This document shows positions 22,444-31,986 of a DNA stretch of 64,000 nt, in pieces. The DNA is from Streptomyces atratus (GTDB lineage Bacteria > Actinomycetota > Actinomycetes > Streptomycetales > Streptomycetaceae). Every line of letters begins with the position of its first letter. Position 1 is the stretch's first letter. Where the stretch lies: contig NZ_FPJO01000015.1 in NCBI RefSeq assembly GCF_900119365.1, positions 108,719 to 172,718 of the forward strand, in the 5' to 3' direction. A program made the translations under genes and the position numbers. Below the pieces are notes generated by a model that was not told the DNA's origin, did not search any database, and saw only the letters and a list, made by a program, of their open reading frames with translations.

Positions 22444-24789
22444 TCAGCTGCCTCCAGGGGTACGGCGTCGGGGTGGTAACCAGAAACGGGTCTGCGGGCG
22501 GACGGCGTGGGAGAGGTCGATGAGCTTCTCGTGGTCGGCGATGTCCTTGCACTGCCGGGCCATCCAGCGGTAGCACCGGGCCAGTTCCTCCCGTACGGCC
22601 CGCTCCCCGGGCACCGGTGCCGGTGGCAGTCCGCGCCGCCACCAGCGGGCGTCGGGCCCCGGGCGGCCGGCCTCGGCCCGGACCGCGTCGAGCTTCCACT
22701 CGTACAGTTCGGTGCGCAGCAGCCGGGCCGACTCGTCGCCCGTCACCACGGACGCCGGATGCGGCCCGGGGCCGCCCTCGCGCAACGGGACGGCGGCGAG
22801 CACGGTGTCGATCCGCCGCTTCCCGGGCAGCGGCCGCCCGCCCGCCGCGAGCCGGGCCGCCCGGATGCGCAGCGCGGCGATCCGGGCGACGGCGTGGTCG
22901 CGCGACTCGTCCGGCACCAGGTCCAGGACCTCGGCCGCCGCGTCCCGGTCGCCGCGCGCCAGGGCCAGCCTGGCCAGGCCCAGGGCGGCGCCGACGTGGG
23001 AGGGGTTGCGGGCGTGCACGGCCCGGAAGAGCTCGAACGCCGAGGGGCCCGGACCGGCCGGGCGGTCCGGGCCGAGCTGCTCCGCGGCATAGGCCAGGGC
23101 CAGCTTCGCGGCGTACTCGCCGGGCAGTGCCCGGTGGACGGCGGCGAAGTGATCCAGGGCGGCCTCCAGCAGTTGCCGCCGGTCGTCCAGGACCTCCGCG
23201 CCGCGCAGCGCGACGAGTCCCCGGTGCCAGCTGAGCCGCCACTGCCGCACCGGTCCGGGGCCGGGTATGGCGTCCGCCGCCTCCACCTGTTCGCGCGCCC
23301 GGGCCAGCGCCTCGCCGCCCTCCTGGCCGAGCAGCAGCCGGACGTTGTGCAGACAGATCTCCACCGACCGCTCCCCCTCGGCGGGCTGGGTGAGCAGCCG
23401 TCCGGGGTCGTAGCTGCTCACCAGGAACCGGGCCGCCTCCGGGTCCCCGGGGTAGGGCCTGGGGACCGGCAGCCGCCGGGCGATCTCGGCGGGGGTGGGG
23501 AGCCCGGAGTCCAGGACGGGCGCCTCGGGCGTCTCGTCGCGGCGGTGCGGGGCGCGATCCAGCCAGTGCGCGTACTCGGGCACGGTGCCCAGCCGGGCGC
23601 CGAGCAGTTCGGTGGACGGGGTGAAGTAGGCGGACGGTTCGGTCCGGTCCCGTTTTCCGCGCAGCGCCCGGATCTCGCGCAGCACTCCGCGCAGCTGGCC
23701 CGCCATCTCCTCGGCGTCGGCGAACCGGCGTTCCGGGTCCTCGTCGGTCGCCCGCTCCACCACCAGGCGGAACGAGCTGGTGCCGAGGCCGGGTACGTCG
23801 TCGCCGACCGCCCAGCCCGCCAGTTCGGCCAGGGTCACCCCGACGGTGTGGATGTCGTGGGCCACGGTCAGCGGACTGCCGCCGACCGTCTCGGGCGCGG
23901 CGTACCTGGGGGTGATGACGGGCGGCGGCCCGGCGGTTCCGCTCTTCCGTACCCCGCCGAGGTCGATGACCTTGACGCCGTCGTACTCGTGGACGACGTT
24001 GGACGGCTTCATGTCCCCGTACAGGAACCCCATGCCGTGCAGATGGGCGAGGGCTTCGAGGATCTGGCAGCCGTAGGTGATGACGTGTTCGATGTCGAGG
24101 ACGAAGTTGCCCTGCCGGGTCGCCTCGACCACGGCGGAGAGCGTGCGGTCCCCGACGTCCTGCATCACGATGTAGCCGCCGGAGACCGTGCCGTCCGCGC
24201 TGCTGGTGCTGACGAAGTCCCGGATCTGGACGATGCGTTCGTGCCGGATGGCGACGAGGCTGCGGCGCTCCTCGGCGGCTTGGGCGGCGCCCCTTTCCGC
24301 GTACCGGTTCAGCATCCCCTTCACGGCGACGAGGTCTTCCAGGTGGGTGTCGAGGGCGAGGTAGACCCAGCCCTGGCCGCCGTGGGCGATGGGCCCGAGG
24401 ATCCGGTACTGGTCCTGGAGGAGCGGCCCGTCCCGGCTGAGCTCGGGGCGGTAGGAGTACGGGGCGCCGCACTTGGGGCAGTGGCCCTCGTCGGGCGGCG
24501 GGGATGCTGTGTACGGGGCGACGAAGTACGTGGCGCAGGACTTGGACGAGCAGCTCATCCGGACGTGTGCCTGTGTCACGGCGGCGCCCAGCCGCTGCTC
24601 CGGGGTGCTCGGGCTGAGCGGGGGCAGTTCCAGCAGCCCTCTGGGGCCGCACTTGTCGGGGGTGGTGGGCAGCGGCGGGAGTCCCGGGCCGTCCTCGGAG
24701 CGGCCGCAGGTGTCGCAGTAGCCGGTGGACAGCACGGCGCCTTCGCAGGGGGCTCCGGTGAACCGGCGGTGCGGGCAGGGGATCCTCAT
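22444..24789 (-). CDS. PknG-like serine/threonine protein kinase
   Basis: This 781-aa kinase has Cys pairs at the N-terminus (C25/C28, and C80, C85, C104, C107) that look like zinc-ribbon or rubredoxin-like modules. The kinase domain begins near residue 128: glycine-rich loop AHGGQGWVYLA, catalytic Lys157 in VAVKG, catalytic loop YGDMKPSN with Asp259 and Asn264, and DLG at 276-278. YxD in place of HRD and DLG in place of DFG are both features of PknG. After about residue 400 comes a long helical, TPR-like region, also as in PknG. There is no membrane span. The preceding protease gene overlaps by ATGA and the vWA gene follows immediately. In mycobacteria PknG controls GarA and 2-oxoglutarate metabolism; no FHA protein is in the window. 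Confidence 0.85.
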   Translation of the reverse strand: MRIPCPHRRFTGAPCEGAVLSTGYCDTCGRSEDGPGLPPLPTTPDKCGPRGLLELPPLSPSTPEQRLGAAVTQAHVRMSCSSKSCATYFVAPYTASPPPDEGHCPKCGAPYSYRPELSRDGPLLQDQYRILGPIAHGGQGWVYLALDTHLEDLVAVKGMLNRYAERGAAQAAEERRSLVAIRHERIVQIRDFVSTSSADGTVSGGYIVMQDVGDRTLSAVVEATRQGNFVLDIEHVITYGCQILEALAHLHGMGFLYGDMKPSNVVHEYDGVKVIDLGGVRKSGTAGPPPVITPRYAAPETVGGSPLTVAHDIHTVGVTLAELAGWAVGDDVPGLGTSSFRLVVERATDEDPERRFADAEEMAGQLRGVLREIRALRGKRDRTEPSAYFTPSTELLGARLGTVPEYAHWLDRAPHRRDETPEAPVLDSGLPTPAEIARRLPVPRPYPGDPEAARFLVSSYDPGRLLTQPAEGERSVEICLHNVRLLLGQEGGEALARAREQVEAADAIPGPGPVRQWRLSWHRGLVALRGAEVLDDRRQLLEAALDHFAAVHRALPGEYAAKLALAYAAEQLGPDRPAGPGPSAFELFRAVHARNPSHVGAALGLARLALARGDRDAAAEVLDLVPDESRDHAVARIAALRIRAARLAAGGRPLPGKRRIDTVLAAVPLREGGPGPHPASVVTGDESARLLRTELYEWKLDAVRAEAGRPGPDARWWRRGLPPAPVPGERAVREELARCYRWMARQCKDIADHEKLIDLSHAVRPQTRFWLPPRRRTPGGS

Positions 24790-26132
24790 CGGCGGCCCGC
24801 CCGGCCGTACCGCTGCAGGTCCGCCCGGAGTTCACGCAGCAGGGCGCGCAGGCCGCGGAGCTGCTCGTGCGGGTCCGGGGCGGCGCGCAGTCGTGCCAGC
24901 TGCTGCCTGCGGCGGGCCGCGCCGGTGCGTGGCAGGGGAATCAGGGAGCCCGACTCCACCAGGCCGTTCAGCCCGGTCCATTCCGTTTCGATCTCCTCGA
25001 CGCGGCGGACCAGTCGCTCGGCCCACTCGTCGAGGGCGGGTAACAGCAGCTGCCGCGCGACCTCGGTGACCTCTTCGCCGTGGCTGTCCCGCACGATGAC
25101 GAGCAGCCGGAAGCCGAGCGTCCGCACCCGTGCGAGCAGGGGCACCAGCCGGAGCGGCCTCGGGTCCTCGTCGAGTCCGGTCACGGCGAGGGTTGGCCCC
25201 GCGCTCCCCGGCTCCCCGTCCGCCGGCCGCTCGGGCGGGGTGCCGCCCGCGAGCAGCCAGTCGCGGTAGGCCTGGGCGAGGTGGCGGGGCGGTCGCAGCC
25301 GGGTCACCAGCTCGTCGGTGAAGTCCTCGGGGGTGGTGCGTCCGCCCCGGTAGACGAGGTGGGCGCGGTGCAGGTGGTGCTTGAGGGTGCGGTCGCGGCC
25401 GCCGCCATGGGGTACGACGCTGAAGCGCACCGCGGGCTCGTCGCCCCCGGCGAACCATCTCCGCAACCGCCGGTCCAGCCCGTGGTCCCAGCCGTCCGGG
25501 CCACTCAACTCGGCTACGAGTGGCACGAGTTCGGCGATCCGGTCGATCGGGATCATGTACGAGAACGCAAGGTCGTTGTCGGCGGGCAGCGCCAGATCGA
25601 GGTCGCCGCGCCAGCTGACGACCATTCCGACGACCCGCTCGGGCGATCCGGCCGGCCCGCCGCGCACCTGCACGGCGGCCCCGCTGAACCCCGGTTTCAC
25701 CACCTGTTCGTTGCGTGCGGCGTCGAGCTGGATCCACGCGCCGTGCGCTCCGCTGATCCGCCCGGTCAGCCACATCCCGTCGGCGAAGGATCGGGCGTAC
25801 CCGCCGATCCACACCTCGTCGCCGCGCTCCAGGCTCCGTTCGAGGGTCGCGGGGGTGGCGTGCGGGCGCGGGCTGTCCAGGGCGAGTACGGCGATGTCCT
25901 CGCGGGTCGCCCCGAGTCCGGGCAGCCAGCCGCCCTCGGCCACGCGGGCCCCGACGGGGGCGATGGCGGGGTTCTCGGCGAATTCCACCCAGATCCGGGT
26001 GTCCGGCTCCCCCACGACGTGCGCGCAGGTGAGTGCCCGGTCCCGGGTGAGCAGCACCCCGGCGCCGCAGACCGGCCCGTCCGCGCCGCCCCGCCGTAAC
26101 CGGAGCCGCCAGTCCGCCTTCAACTCCCCCAT
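24786..26132 (-). CDS. Trypsin-like serine protease with extra C-terminal domain
   Basis: This 448-aa protein has a chymotrypsin-fold protease at residues 1-210 with an intact triad: His38 (TCAHVV), Asp79 (REDIAVLAL) and Ser150 (KPGFSGAAV). No signal peptide is seen, so it should be cytoplasmic, unlike secreted trypsins. The C-terminal 230 residues are Arg- and Leu-rich and helical, of unknown family. It is the first gene of the operon and overlaps the kinase gene by 4 nt. Intracellular trypsin-like domains coupled to vWA and signalling proteins are known from predicted conflict systems; whether this is one is inference. Confidence 0.82.
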   Translation of the reverse strand: MGELKADWRLRLRRGGADGPVCGAGVLLTRDRALTCAHVVGEPDTRIWVEFAENPAIAPVGARVAEGGWLPGLGATREDIAVLALDSPRPHATPATLERSLERGDEVWIGGYARSFADGMWLTGRISGAHGAWIQLDAARNEQVVKPGFSGAAVQVRGGPAGSPERVVGMVVSWRGDLDLALPADNDLAFSYMIPIDRIAELVPLVAELSGPDGWDHGLDRRLRRWFAGGDEPAVRFSVVPHGGGRDRTLKHHLHRAHLVYRGGRTTPEDFTDELVTRLRPPRHLAQAYRDWLLAGGTPPERPADGEPGSAGPTLAVTGLDEDPRPLRLVPLLARVRTLGFRLLVIVRDSHGEEVTEVARQLLLPALDEWAERLVRRVEEIETEWTGLNGLVESGSLIPLPRTGAARRRQQLARLRAAPDPHEQLRGLRALLRELRADLQRYGRAGRR

Positions 26133-26238
26133 GCCGCAAGAGAATACGCGCGTAGCGGGCGCCGCTCCCAGCCTTCGGACACACTCCGGTCACCCGGTGT
26201 CCACCGAATGTCACGACCGGGAGGGCCGCCGCCGCATG

Positions 26239-26287
26239 CGCGATGCGGGGCGGGCGCGCCGGTCAGGTGCGCCCGCCCCGCATCGCG
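26239..26287 (-). terminator. 19-bp stem terminator after the GH101 gene
   Basis: CGCGATGCGGGGCGGGCGC (26239-26257) is the exact complement of 26269-26287, with an 11-nt loop. It begins 5 bp downstream of the GH101 stop and should insulate the protease/kinase operon behind it, whose promoter must lie in 26133-26238. Confidence 0.85.
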
Positions 26288-26292
26288 AGGGC

Positions 26293-29200
26293 TCAGCCGC
26301 CGCAGTGGAAGCGCGCGTCGCCCCAGTCCGCGTGGTCGTTGCCATTGCCGTCGCCGCCGTCGCCGACGACGAGTTCGACGTACTTGGCTCCGGTGACGTC
26401 CGCCGTCAGCGACCAGGCGCTGTCGGCCGCCTTCAGCACGGGCGACTTGACCTTCTCGGTGCCGTCGGCCTTGACGGAGAACTGCACGCTGCCGGCGGTC
26501 TTCTGCACGTCGTCCACGCCGACCTGGGCGGTGAACGAGGTGCACTTCCCGCCCAGGTAGTAGCGGATTCTCGCCGGTGCGTGGCTGCCGAGACCCTTGG
26601 TGTAGACGGTGGAGCCGATGGTCAGCGGGGAGCCGTCGCCGGTGCCGGTCTCACCATTGGAGAGGTCCTTCTCCACCGGGCCCCAGCCGTTCTCGGAGGC
26701 CGTCCAGTCCAGGTCGCCGGCCCAGCTGTCGGTGGTGGGCGGCGGCGGCAGGGTCCGTACGGAGGTCTGCGCGCCGAGGGTGCGCCGTGCGCCGCCGACG
26801 GTGTACTCGGCCTCGGAACTCAGGCCGTACGTCCGGTACTTGGCGTCGACCGGCGGGGTGACCTGCCAGCTGCCGGTGGCCTCGGCGCCCGCCGCGACCG
26901 AGTCGAAGGTGACGGCGCCGGAGGGCTCCGCCTTCCAGCCCTCGGGTACGGACAGGCTCAGGGTGACTCCGGTCGCCGCCGTCGCCTCGTAGTTGGTGAA
27001 CGAGACCTTGACGGTGTTGGCCGTGCCCGGCTCCAGGGTCTCGGCGGCCGGCTCGACGCCGAGGGTGCCGCAGGCGGCCTGCTCGGAATCGGGGGCCGGG
27101 CCGAGGTCGGTCACGGTGAAGGAGTCGAGGACGAAGTCGGCGCCGTCGGGGGCGTCGTCACGCTTGCGCAGGCCGGTCCAGGTGTCGCCGCAGCCCGCGG
27201 TGACGGTCTCGGCGAAGTGGCCGGTGGTGCGCTGCTGTCCGATGGCGGTGGTCCGGGTCTCGACCGAGTCGGGCTTGCCGTCGGTGGTGATCCGGTCGTA
27301 GCCGTCGACCCATTCGTAGGCGCCCGCGTGGCTGGACTGGTAGTCGTACTCGACCTTGTAGCGGTGCCCGTCGGCCATCGGCACGGTCCACGGGGCGGTG
27401 CGGTAGACGAGTCCGGCGTTCTCCTCGTGGGACTTGAGGGACTCCTTGCCGCCGATCACGTCATCGATCAGCTTCCCGTTCCAGCCGGCCTGGGTGTACG
27501 GGGCGTGCAGCTGGGAGATGACCGTGCGGGGGTCGGTGGAACCGCCCGCGTCGCCCTTGAGGAAGGGGCCCCAGCCCTGGTCCACGGCCTCGAAGTCCTC
27601 GTAGGAGAGGGTGTTCTCCTCTGTCTTCGGGGCATTGGCGGCGATGCGTACGTCATCGGCCCGCACGCTCGCGGCGCTGCCTCCGGCCGCCTCGATGCGC
27701 AGGGTGGTGCGGCCGTTCGCGGGGGCGGTGAAGTTCGCCTTGGCCCGCTGGAAGTACGTGCCGTGCCGTTCGGACGCGGCGACCTGGTCCTTGACGGTGG
27801 AGCGGTCCACGGCGACCGTCTTCCCGCCGATCGAGAGCGTGGTGTGCCGGGTCCTTCCGGGCTGGACCTCGATGAGCGCGGAGGCGGTGTAGCGCTTGCC
27901 GGGGGTGAGGCCGTCGATGCGCTGCGCGAGTGCGGCGGTGCCGCTGCCGGAGAGCTGGGCGCTGTCGAGGCCGCCCGCGTCGGTCTCGCGGGCGACGGTT
28001 CCGGTCTTCGACCAGGCGGTCAGCCCCTTGTCGTTGAAGCCGGGGTCGTCGACCGGGGTGCCCTCGCCCCACTTGGGGTCGGTGGCCTTCGGTGCCTGCC
28101 GCGGGTAGAGGACGTACGGCCGGCCGGCCTCGGCGGTCAGCGTGATCTTCCCGTCGACGGACTTGACCGTGCCGCTCTTGACCCGCCCGTTGTCGGTGAG
28201 TTCGTAGACGGTGTACGTGCCGTTCGACGGCACCGCCCAGCTGCTCGTACCGCCGGACTTGCTGTAGTGGTACAGCTTCTTCCCGCCGTCCCACGGCAGC
28301 AGGTAGTCGGTGCCGCTGAGGACCTTGCGGCCGTGGTCGTAGAAGGTCCGCTTGCCGTCCTCGACCGTGCCCCGGACACCGCCGGTGAGGGTGATGTCGT
28401 TGCCGTCCCAGCGGGTGATCTGTCGCTGCTGGAGGTACTTGGCGGGCAGGTTGCGCTGCCAGATGTTGTCGTAGAAGGCGTTCCAGTCGGTCTCGCCGGT
28501 CCAGCCCTCGAACTCCTCGATCGCCGTCTGGCCGAGGACCGGGTCGTTGTTCCAGACGTCCTTCTCGCCGTTGCGGATGAACCGGATGATCTTCGAGTTG
28601 AGGCCCTTGTCGGTGGCGCCGCCGTAGTCGAGGTCATTGGCCCAGTGCGACCAGAGCGAGCCGCGCTCGAACTTGTCGGCCCACTCGGTGGCGACGTTCC
28701 AGCCCTGCTTCTGCACGGACTGCAGGGTCTTGTCCGCGATCCAGCCGTGCGTGTAGTAGACGTCGATGTAGAGCAGGCTCAGGTTCGGGTCGGTCTCGTC
28801 GCGCAGCTGCTGGAAGCGCTTGGCCAGGTCACCGCTGTTGATGTCGCGGCGCTGGTCGATGTAGTAGCTCTGCCCCAGCCAGTTCCAGCCGGGTTTGGTC
28901 TTGTCGACGAGCTTCTCGTCGAAGGCCTTGGCCTCCGGGTACGCCTCGGTGGCGTTGACGTGGACGCCGAAGGTGGCGCCCCACTTCTTGCCGTCCTTCA
29001 GGAGCTCGTTGAGGTCCTTCAGCCCTCCGGCGCGCTTGTTGTAGTCGCCGCCGTAGTCGGGGTGGGCGGAGTCGTGGCCCTCGGAGGCGTATCCCTTGAG
29101 GAGCGCCAGCTGCCCGAGGCCGTCGGTGGCGAGGGAGATCCGCTTGACGTCGTCGAGGGTGCGCAGGAAGGGGTGGGTGGCCTGGCTGGCGAAGTTGAAC

Positions 29201-30168
29201 GGGATGTGGGTGACGACCCGGTCCGGGGTGTCCTTGCTGCCGGGCGCCTCGACACCGATGGAGCGGAACGCGACGGCGCCGTCCTGCCAGTCGACCGCCC
29301 GGTCGCCGTTGGCGTCGGGGGTGACGACGACCTTCGCCCGGGGGAGGTCGTCCCCGCTCTCCGGCTTCGGTGCCCCGTCGCCCCGGTAGGTCCACTGGCC
29401 GGACCAGACGCCGACCCGGACGCTGCCGTCGTCGGCCTTGCGGGCCTGGTGCCAGAACCGGGCGTCGTCGCCGCCGGTGGCGCCGGACGGCTTGTCGTAC
29501 GAGGAGTTGGACTCGACGGCCGCGGCGAGCGAACCGGTGTTGACGATCGCGTACGAGGCACCCACCGGTGCCTTGTCGGCGGCGGTGTCCGAGGTGACCT
29601 TCGAGAAGACGTCGGCGGTCTTCGTCGAGTCGTTGTCCAGCCGGGTGAAGGCGGTGGCACCGCCGGTGTCCGTGGAGCCCACGGAGACCAGGTCGTGGCC
29701 GGGGATGTCGATGGTGCCGACGCGGAACGCCTCGGTGTCGCGGACGGCCGTCACCTTGAAGGTGGTGGCGCGGCCGGAGACGGAGAGCGAGGCGTCGATC
29801 TCGACGCCGGGCAGGTCGGTGAAGGTCAGCGTGTAGCGGGCGGCCGAGGCGGTGACCCGGGGGGCGCCCTTGAGCTTCACCGGGTGCGCGGTGCCGTTGA
29901 GGGTCACGGCGGTGACCGGCTGCGTACTGCCGAACAGCCGGGCGCCACTGGCCTTGTCGGTGTACGTCAGAACGCGCGGGAAGTCGTCGGCGACGGCGAC
30001 CGAGAGCTGCGCCGATCCGATGACGGGGGCGCCCGCGGGTACGGCCGGTTCGACTGCGGCGGGTGAGGGAGCGGAGGCGGCAGTGGCGGGGAGCGCGGTC
30101 CCCACCAGTGCCAGGACGGCGGCTGAGGCGGCGGCGACAGCGCCCGCCGAAGTGAATCTTCGCGACAT
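26293..30168 (-). CDS. Secreted GH101 endo-alpha-N-acetylgalactosaminidase
   Basis: This 1291-aa enzyme removes the core-1 disaccharide from mucin-type O-glycans. It starts at ATG 30168 (MSRRFTSAGA), which gives a clean signal peptide cleaved after PATAASA; the longer frame adds an unlikely N-terminus. Order: mutarotase-like N-domain, TIM barrel with nucleophile Asp469 in YIDVYY and acid/base Glu495 in VATEWADKF, beta-sandwich modules with carbohydrate-binding character, a NEW3-like domain (EPGTANTVKVSFTN), and a terminal NPCBM domain (GLGSHAPARIRYYLGGKC) ending HCGG. Full length with both catalytic residues. For a soil organism the target may be fungal or animal glycoprotein (inference). Transcribed alone; terminator follows. 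Confidence 0.92.
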   Translation of the reverse strand: MSRRFTSAGAVAAASAAVLALVGTALPATAASAPSPAAVEPAVPAGAPVIGSAQLSVAVADDFPRVLTYTDKASGARLFGSTQPVTAVTLNGTAHPVKLKGAPRVTASAARYTLTFTDLPGVEIDASLSVSGRATTFKVTAVRDTEAFRVGTIDIPGHDLVSVGSTDTGGATAFTRLDNDSTKTADVFSKVTSDTAADKAPVGASYAIVNTGSLAAAVESNSSYDKPSGATGGDDARFWHQARKADDGSVRVGVWSGQWTYRGDGAPKPESGDDLPRAKVVVTPDANGDRAVDWQDGAVAFRSIGVEAPGSKDTPDRVVTHIPFNFASQATHPFLRTLDDVKRISLATDGLGQLALLKGYASEGHDSAHPDYGGDYNKRAGGLKDLNELLKDGKKWGATFGVHVNATEAYPEAKAFDEKLVDKTKPGWNWLGQSYYIDQRRDINSGDLAKRFQQLRDETDPNLSLLYIDVYYTHGWIADKTLQSVQKQGWNVATEWADKFERGSLWSHWANDLDYGGATDKGLNSKIIRFIRNGEKDVWNNDPVLGQTAIEEFEGWTGETDWNAFYDNIWQRNLPAKYLQQRQITRWDGNDITLTGGVRGTVEDGKRTFYDHGRKVLSGTDYLLPWDGGKKLYHYSKSGGTSSWAVPSNGTYTVYELTDNGRVKSGTVKSVDGKITLTAEAGRPYVLYPRQAPKATDPKWGEGTPVDDPGFNDKGLTAWSKTGTVARETDAGGLDSAQLSGSGTAALAQRIDGLTPGKRYTASALIEVQPGRTRHTTLSIGGKTVAVDRSTVKDQVAASERHGTYFQRAKANFTAPANGRTTLRIEAAGGSAASVRADDVRIAANAPKTEENTLSYEDFEAVDQGWGPFLKGDAGGSTDPRTVISQLHAPYTQAGWNGKLIDDVIGGKESLKSHEENAGLVYRTAPWTVPMADGHRYKVEYDYQSSHAGAYEWVDGYDRITTDGKPDSVETRTTAIGQQRTTGHFAETVTAGCGDTWTGLRKRDDAPDGADFVLDSFTVTDLGPAPDSEQAACGTLGVEPAAETLEPGTANTVKVSFTNYEATAATGVTLSLSVPEGWKAEPSGAVTFDSVAAGAEATGSWQVTPPVDAKYRTYGLSSEAEYTVGGARRTLGAQTSVRTLPPPPTTDSWAGDLDWTASENGWGPVEKDLSNGETGTGDGSPLTIGSTVYTKGLGSHAPARIRYYLGGKCTSFTAQVGVDDVQKTAGSVQFSVKADGTEKVKSPVLKAADSAWSLTADVTGAKYVELVVGDGGDGNGNDHADWGDARFHCGG

Positions 30169-30433
30169 GTGCTCTGAGTAGTCCCCGTGACTGGACAGCG
30201 TCAACGACGTGCGGCTTCTGGGGACCCTCCAGTCCAACAACCGCGTTGCGTAAGTCCAAGCGGAGCGCCGGACAGGGGCAGTGACCGATCGTCAGGCGGG
30301 TGGAAAAAGTTCCCCGAAGCCGGCCCTCACCCCGAAGCCCTCCACGTAGCCTGCTGCCCAATGACGAGCACGCGGTGGGGGGCGGTGCGCGTCCGCTGCC
30401 GCGGCTCACCGACGGATGACATCAGGGGGCAGC

Positions 30434-30901
30434 ATGCTCAAGCTGGACGCTCCGGGTAGGTCCTTCCAATCCGTGATCTCCAACCACGACTATCCGGATG
30501 CGGAAGCCGAGTGGAACGGGACCGGGCCGGGGTGGAGCTGGATGTGGGTCCCGTACCCCTTCAACTCCCAGCACGTCCAAGGGCAGTTCAGCCGACAAGT
30601 CTTCAAGCGCAACCAGACGTCACGCGGTGATCTCCGGGCTTTCGTCGGCGAGAACCTCGCCGAGAACGATCGACGCTGGTCCAAGGCGGCCGCTGCCACC
30701 CTTCGTGATGTCACTGCGCAGGAGTTCGTCCTGGTCTGCTCGAACGTCTGGGCATTCGCCTTGTTCGAGGTCAACTCGAGCTCGACCGCGAATTCCGGTA
30801 CCGCGTTCTACAACCGGTGGGTCGGAGCGGTGAACGCCGATCCGCAGGCCCCGTACATGCTGATGGCCGCGGAGAAGCCGACCGTCATGGCAATGGGCTG
30901 A
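30434..30901 (+). CDS. Hypothetical protein
   Basis: This 155-aa protein starts at ATG 30434, preceded by AGGGGG at a close but usable distance. It is rich in Trp, Asn and Phe: GPGWSWMWVPYPFNSQHVQGQF, and later EFVLVCSNVWAFALFEVNSS. There is no signal peptide or membrane helix, and I do not recognise the family. Lower GC than its neighbours hints at recent acquisition. It is divergent from the GH101 gene and convergent with the MBL gene, sharing a 12-bp hairpin with the latter. Confidence 0.6.
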   Translation: MLKLDAPGRSFQSVISNHDYPDAEAEWNGTGPGWSWMWVPYPFNSQHVQGQFSRQVFKRNQTSRGDLRAFVGENLAENDRRWSKAAAATLRDVTAQEFVLVCSNVWAFALFEVNSSSTANSGTAFYNRWVGAVNADPQAPYMLMAAEKPTVMAMG

Positions 30902-30926
30902 CCACGGTTTCGCCTCACCGGCCGAG

Positions 30927-30962
30927 CGCCTGCCGGACGGCGTGGAGCCGGTCCGGCAGGCG
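30927..30962. terminator. Terminator between convergent genes
   Basis: CGCCTGCCGGAC (30927-30938) pairs with GTCCGGCAGGCG (30951-30962) around a 12-nt loop. Confidence 0.75.
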
Positions 30963-30982
30963 TCACCGGCGGACGTGGAACA

Positions 30983-31855
30983 TCACCAGCGGAGAGCGGT
31001 GAAGTCGATCGGCCGGGGCCGCAGCAGCGCCGTGCGTTCCGCCAGCGCGTGCAGCCGCCGGGACATCTCGCCGGCGTCCCGGCGCTGCCGGTCGCCGTGG
31101 CCGGGCAGCACCCACTCGAACCGCAGCCGGCCCGCCGTCCGCGCCAGCGAGGCGGCCAGCTCCTCGATGGAGTACCAGGTCACGCTCTCCGCGACTTCGA
31201 GGTCACCGGTCGTGCGCGACCAGTAGAAACTGTCGCCGCTGAAGCAGTACCGGCCGTCGGCGAGGTAGAGCACGCTGCCCCGGGTGTGGCCGGGCAGCGG
31301 ATGGGCGGTGACGCCCTCGCCGATCTCCACCGGGTCGAGCCCCCGGATCACCCGGTCCGCGTCCGGGGCCGCGTCGAGATCGCCCTCGTGGATCCACATC
31401 CGGGCGCCGAAGTGGTCGGCGTAGCGGCGCCCGTGCGCGACGTGGTCGCGATGGGTGAGCAGTACGTCGGTGACGGGCCCGGTCGCCGCCACGTACCGCT
31501 CGGCGAGTCCGGGGCTCCAACGCGGGGTGTCGATCATCATGACCGTGCCGGACGGGCGCCGCAGCAGATAGGAGTTGGCGCCGGCGGTCTGCCGGGAGTT
31601 GTGCCCGCAGACCAGTACGCCGTCGTCCAGCGCCATCGGGAACGGGTCGAGCGCGGGGTCCGGCTGTCCGGAGGCGGGGCGGATCGAGCGGGTGTGGCAG
31701 GAGAAGACGGCGGCGTGTAAGCGCCGGTTCTCCGCGTCATCGCTCGGCTGCCTCAGAATCCGCGATGCCCCTTCCTCCTCGACGATCAGCTCCGGCGCGA
31801 ACTGCCGGGCGACATCGCAGTTGGTGCATCGGTCGTCCACGTACCAGTCGGTCAT
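30983..31855 (-). CDS. MBL-fold metallohydrolase with N-terminal Cys segment
   Basis: This 290-aa protein starts at ATG 31855, preceded by AAGGAG at ideal spacing. The N-terminal 60 residues (YVDDRCTNCDVARQFAPELI, later VFSCHTRS) look like the ferredoxin-like extension seen in a group of MBL proteins, with three Cys (C10 and C13 first). The MBL domain follows: VCGHNSRQTAGANSYLLRR, then LLTHRDHVAHG instead of the canonical HxHxDH, PLPGHTRGSV, FSGDSF and WVLPGHGD. The altered first motif means fewer metal ligands or a single-metal site. Codon 46 is TTA, so expression should depend on bldA. Substrate unknown. Confidence 0.8.
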   Translation of the reverse strand: MTDWYVDDRCTNCDVARQFAPELIVEEEGASRILRQPSDDAENRRLHAAVFSCHTRSIRPASGQPDPALDPFPMALDDGVLVCGHNSRQTAGANSYLLRRPSGTVMMIDTPRWSPGLAERYVAATGPVTDVLLTHRDHVAHGRRYADHFGARMWIHEGDLDAAPDADRVIRGLDPVEIGEGVTAHPLPGHTRGSVLYLADGRYCFSGDSFYWSRTTGDLEVAESVTWYSIEELAASLARTAGRLRFEWVLPGHGDRQRRDAGEMSRRLHALAERTALLRPRPIDFTALRW

Positions 31856-31986
31856 GGCAGGGCTCCTTCCACTTCCACGGAAACGACCCTCGTTCGGGGC
31901 CGCCGTTCCAGGGATAGCCCACGCGCGGCCGGAACCGGTAGACCCTGCCGATCTTGTATCTCGGTCCCCGGGTCCATCTCGTCGAC

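Noticed and set aside
25381..30066. 1561-codon plus-strand frame opposite the GH101 and protease genes
   Set aside because: Same reason; it runs across two real genes on the other strand and has no recognisable domain.
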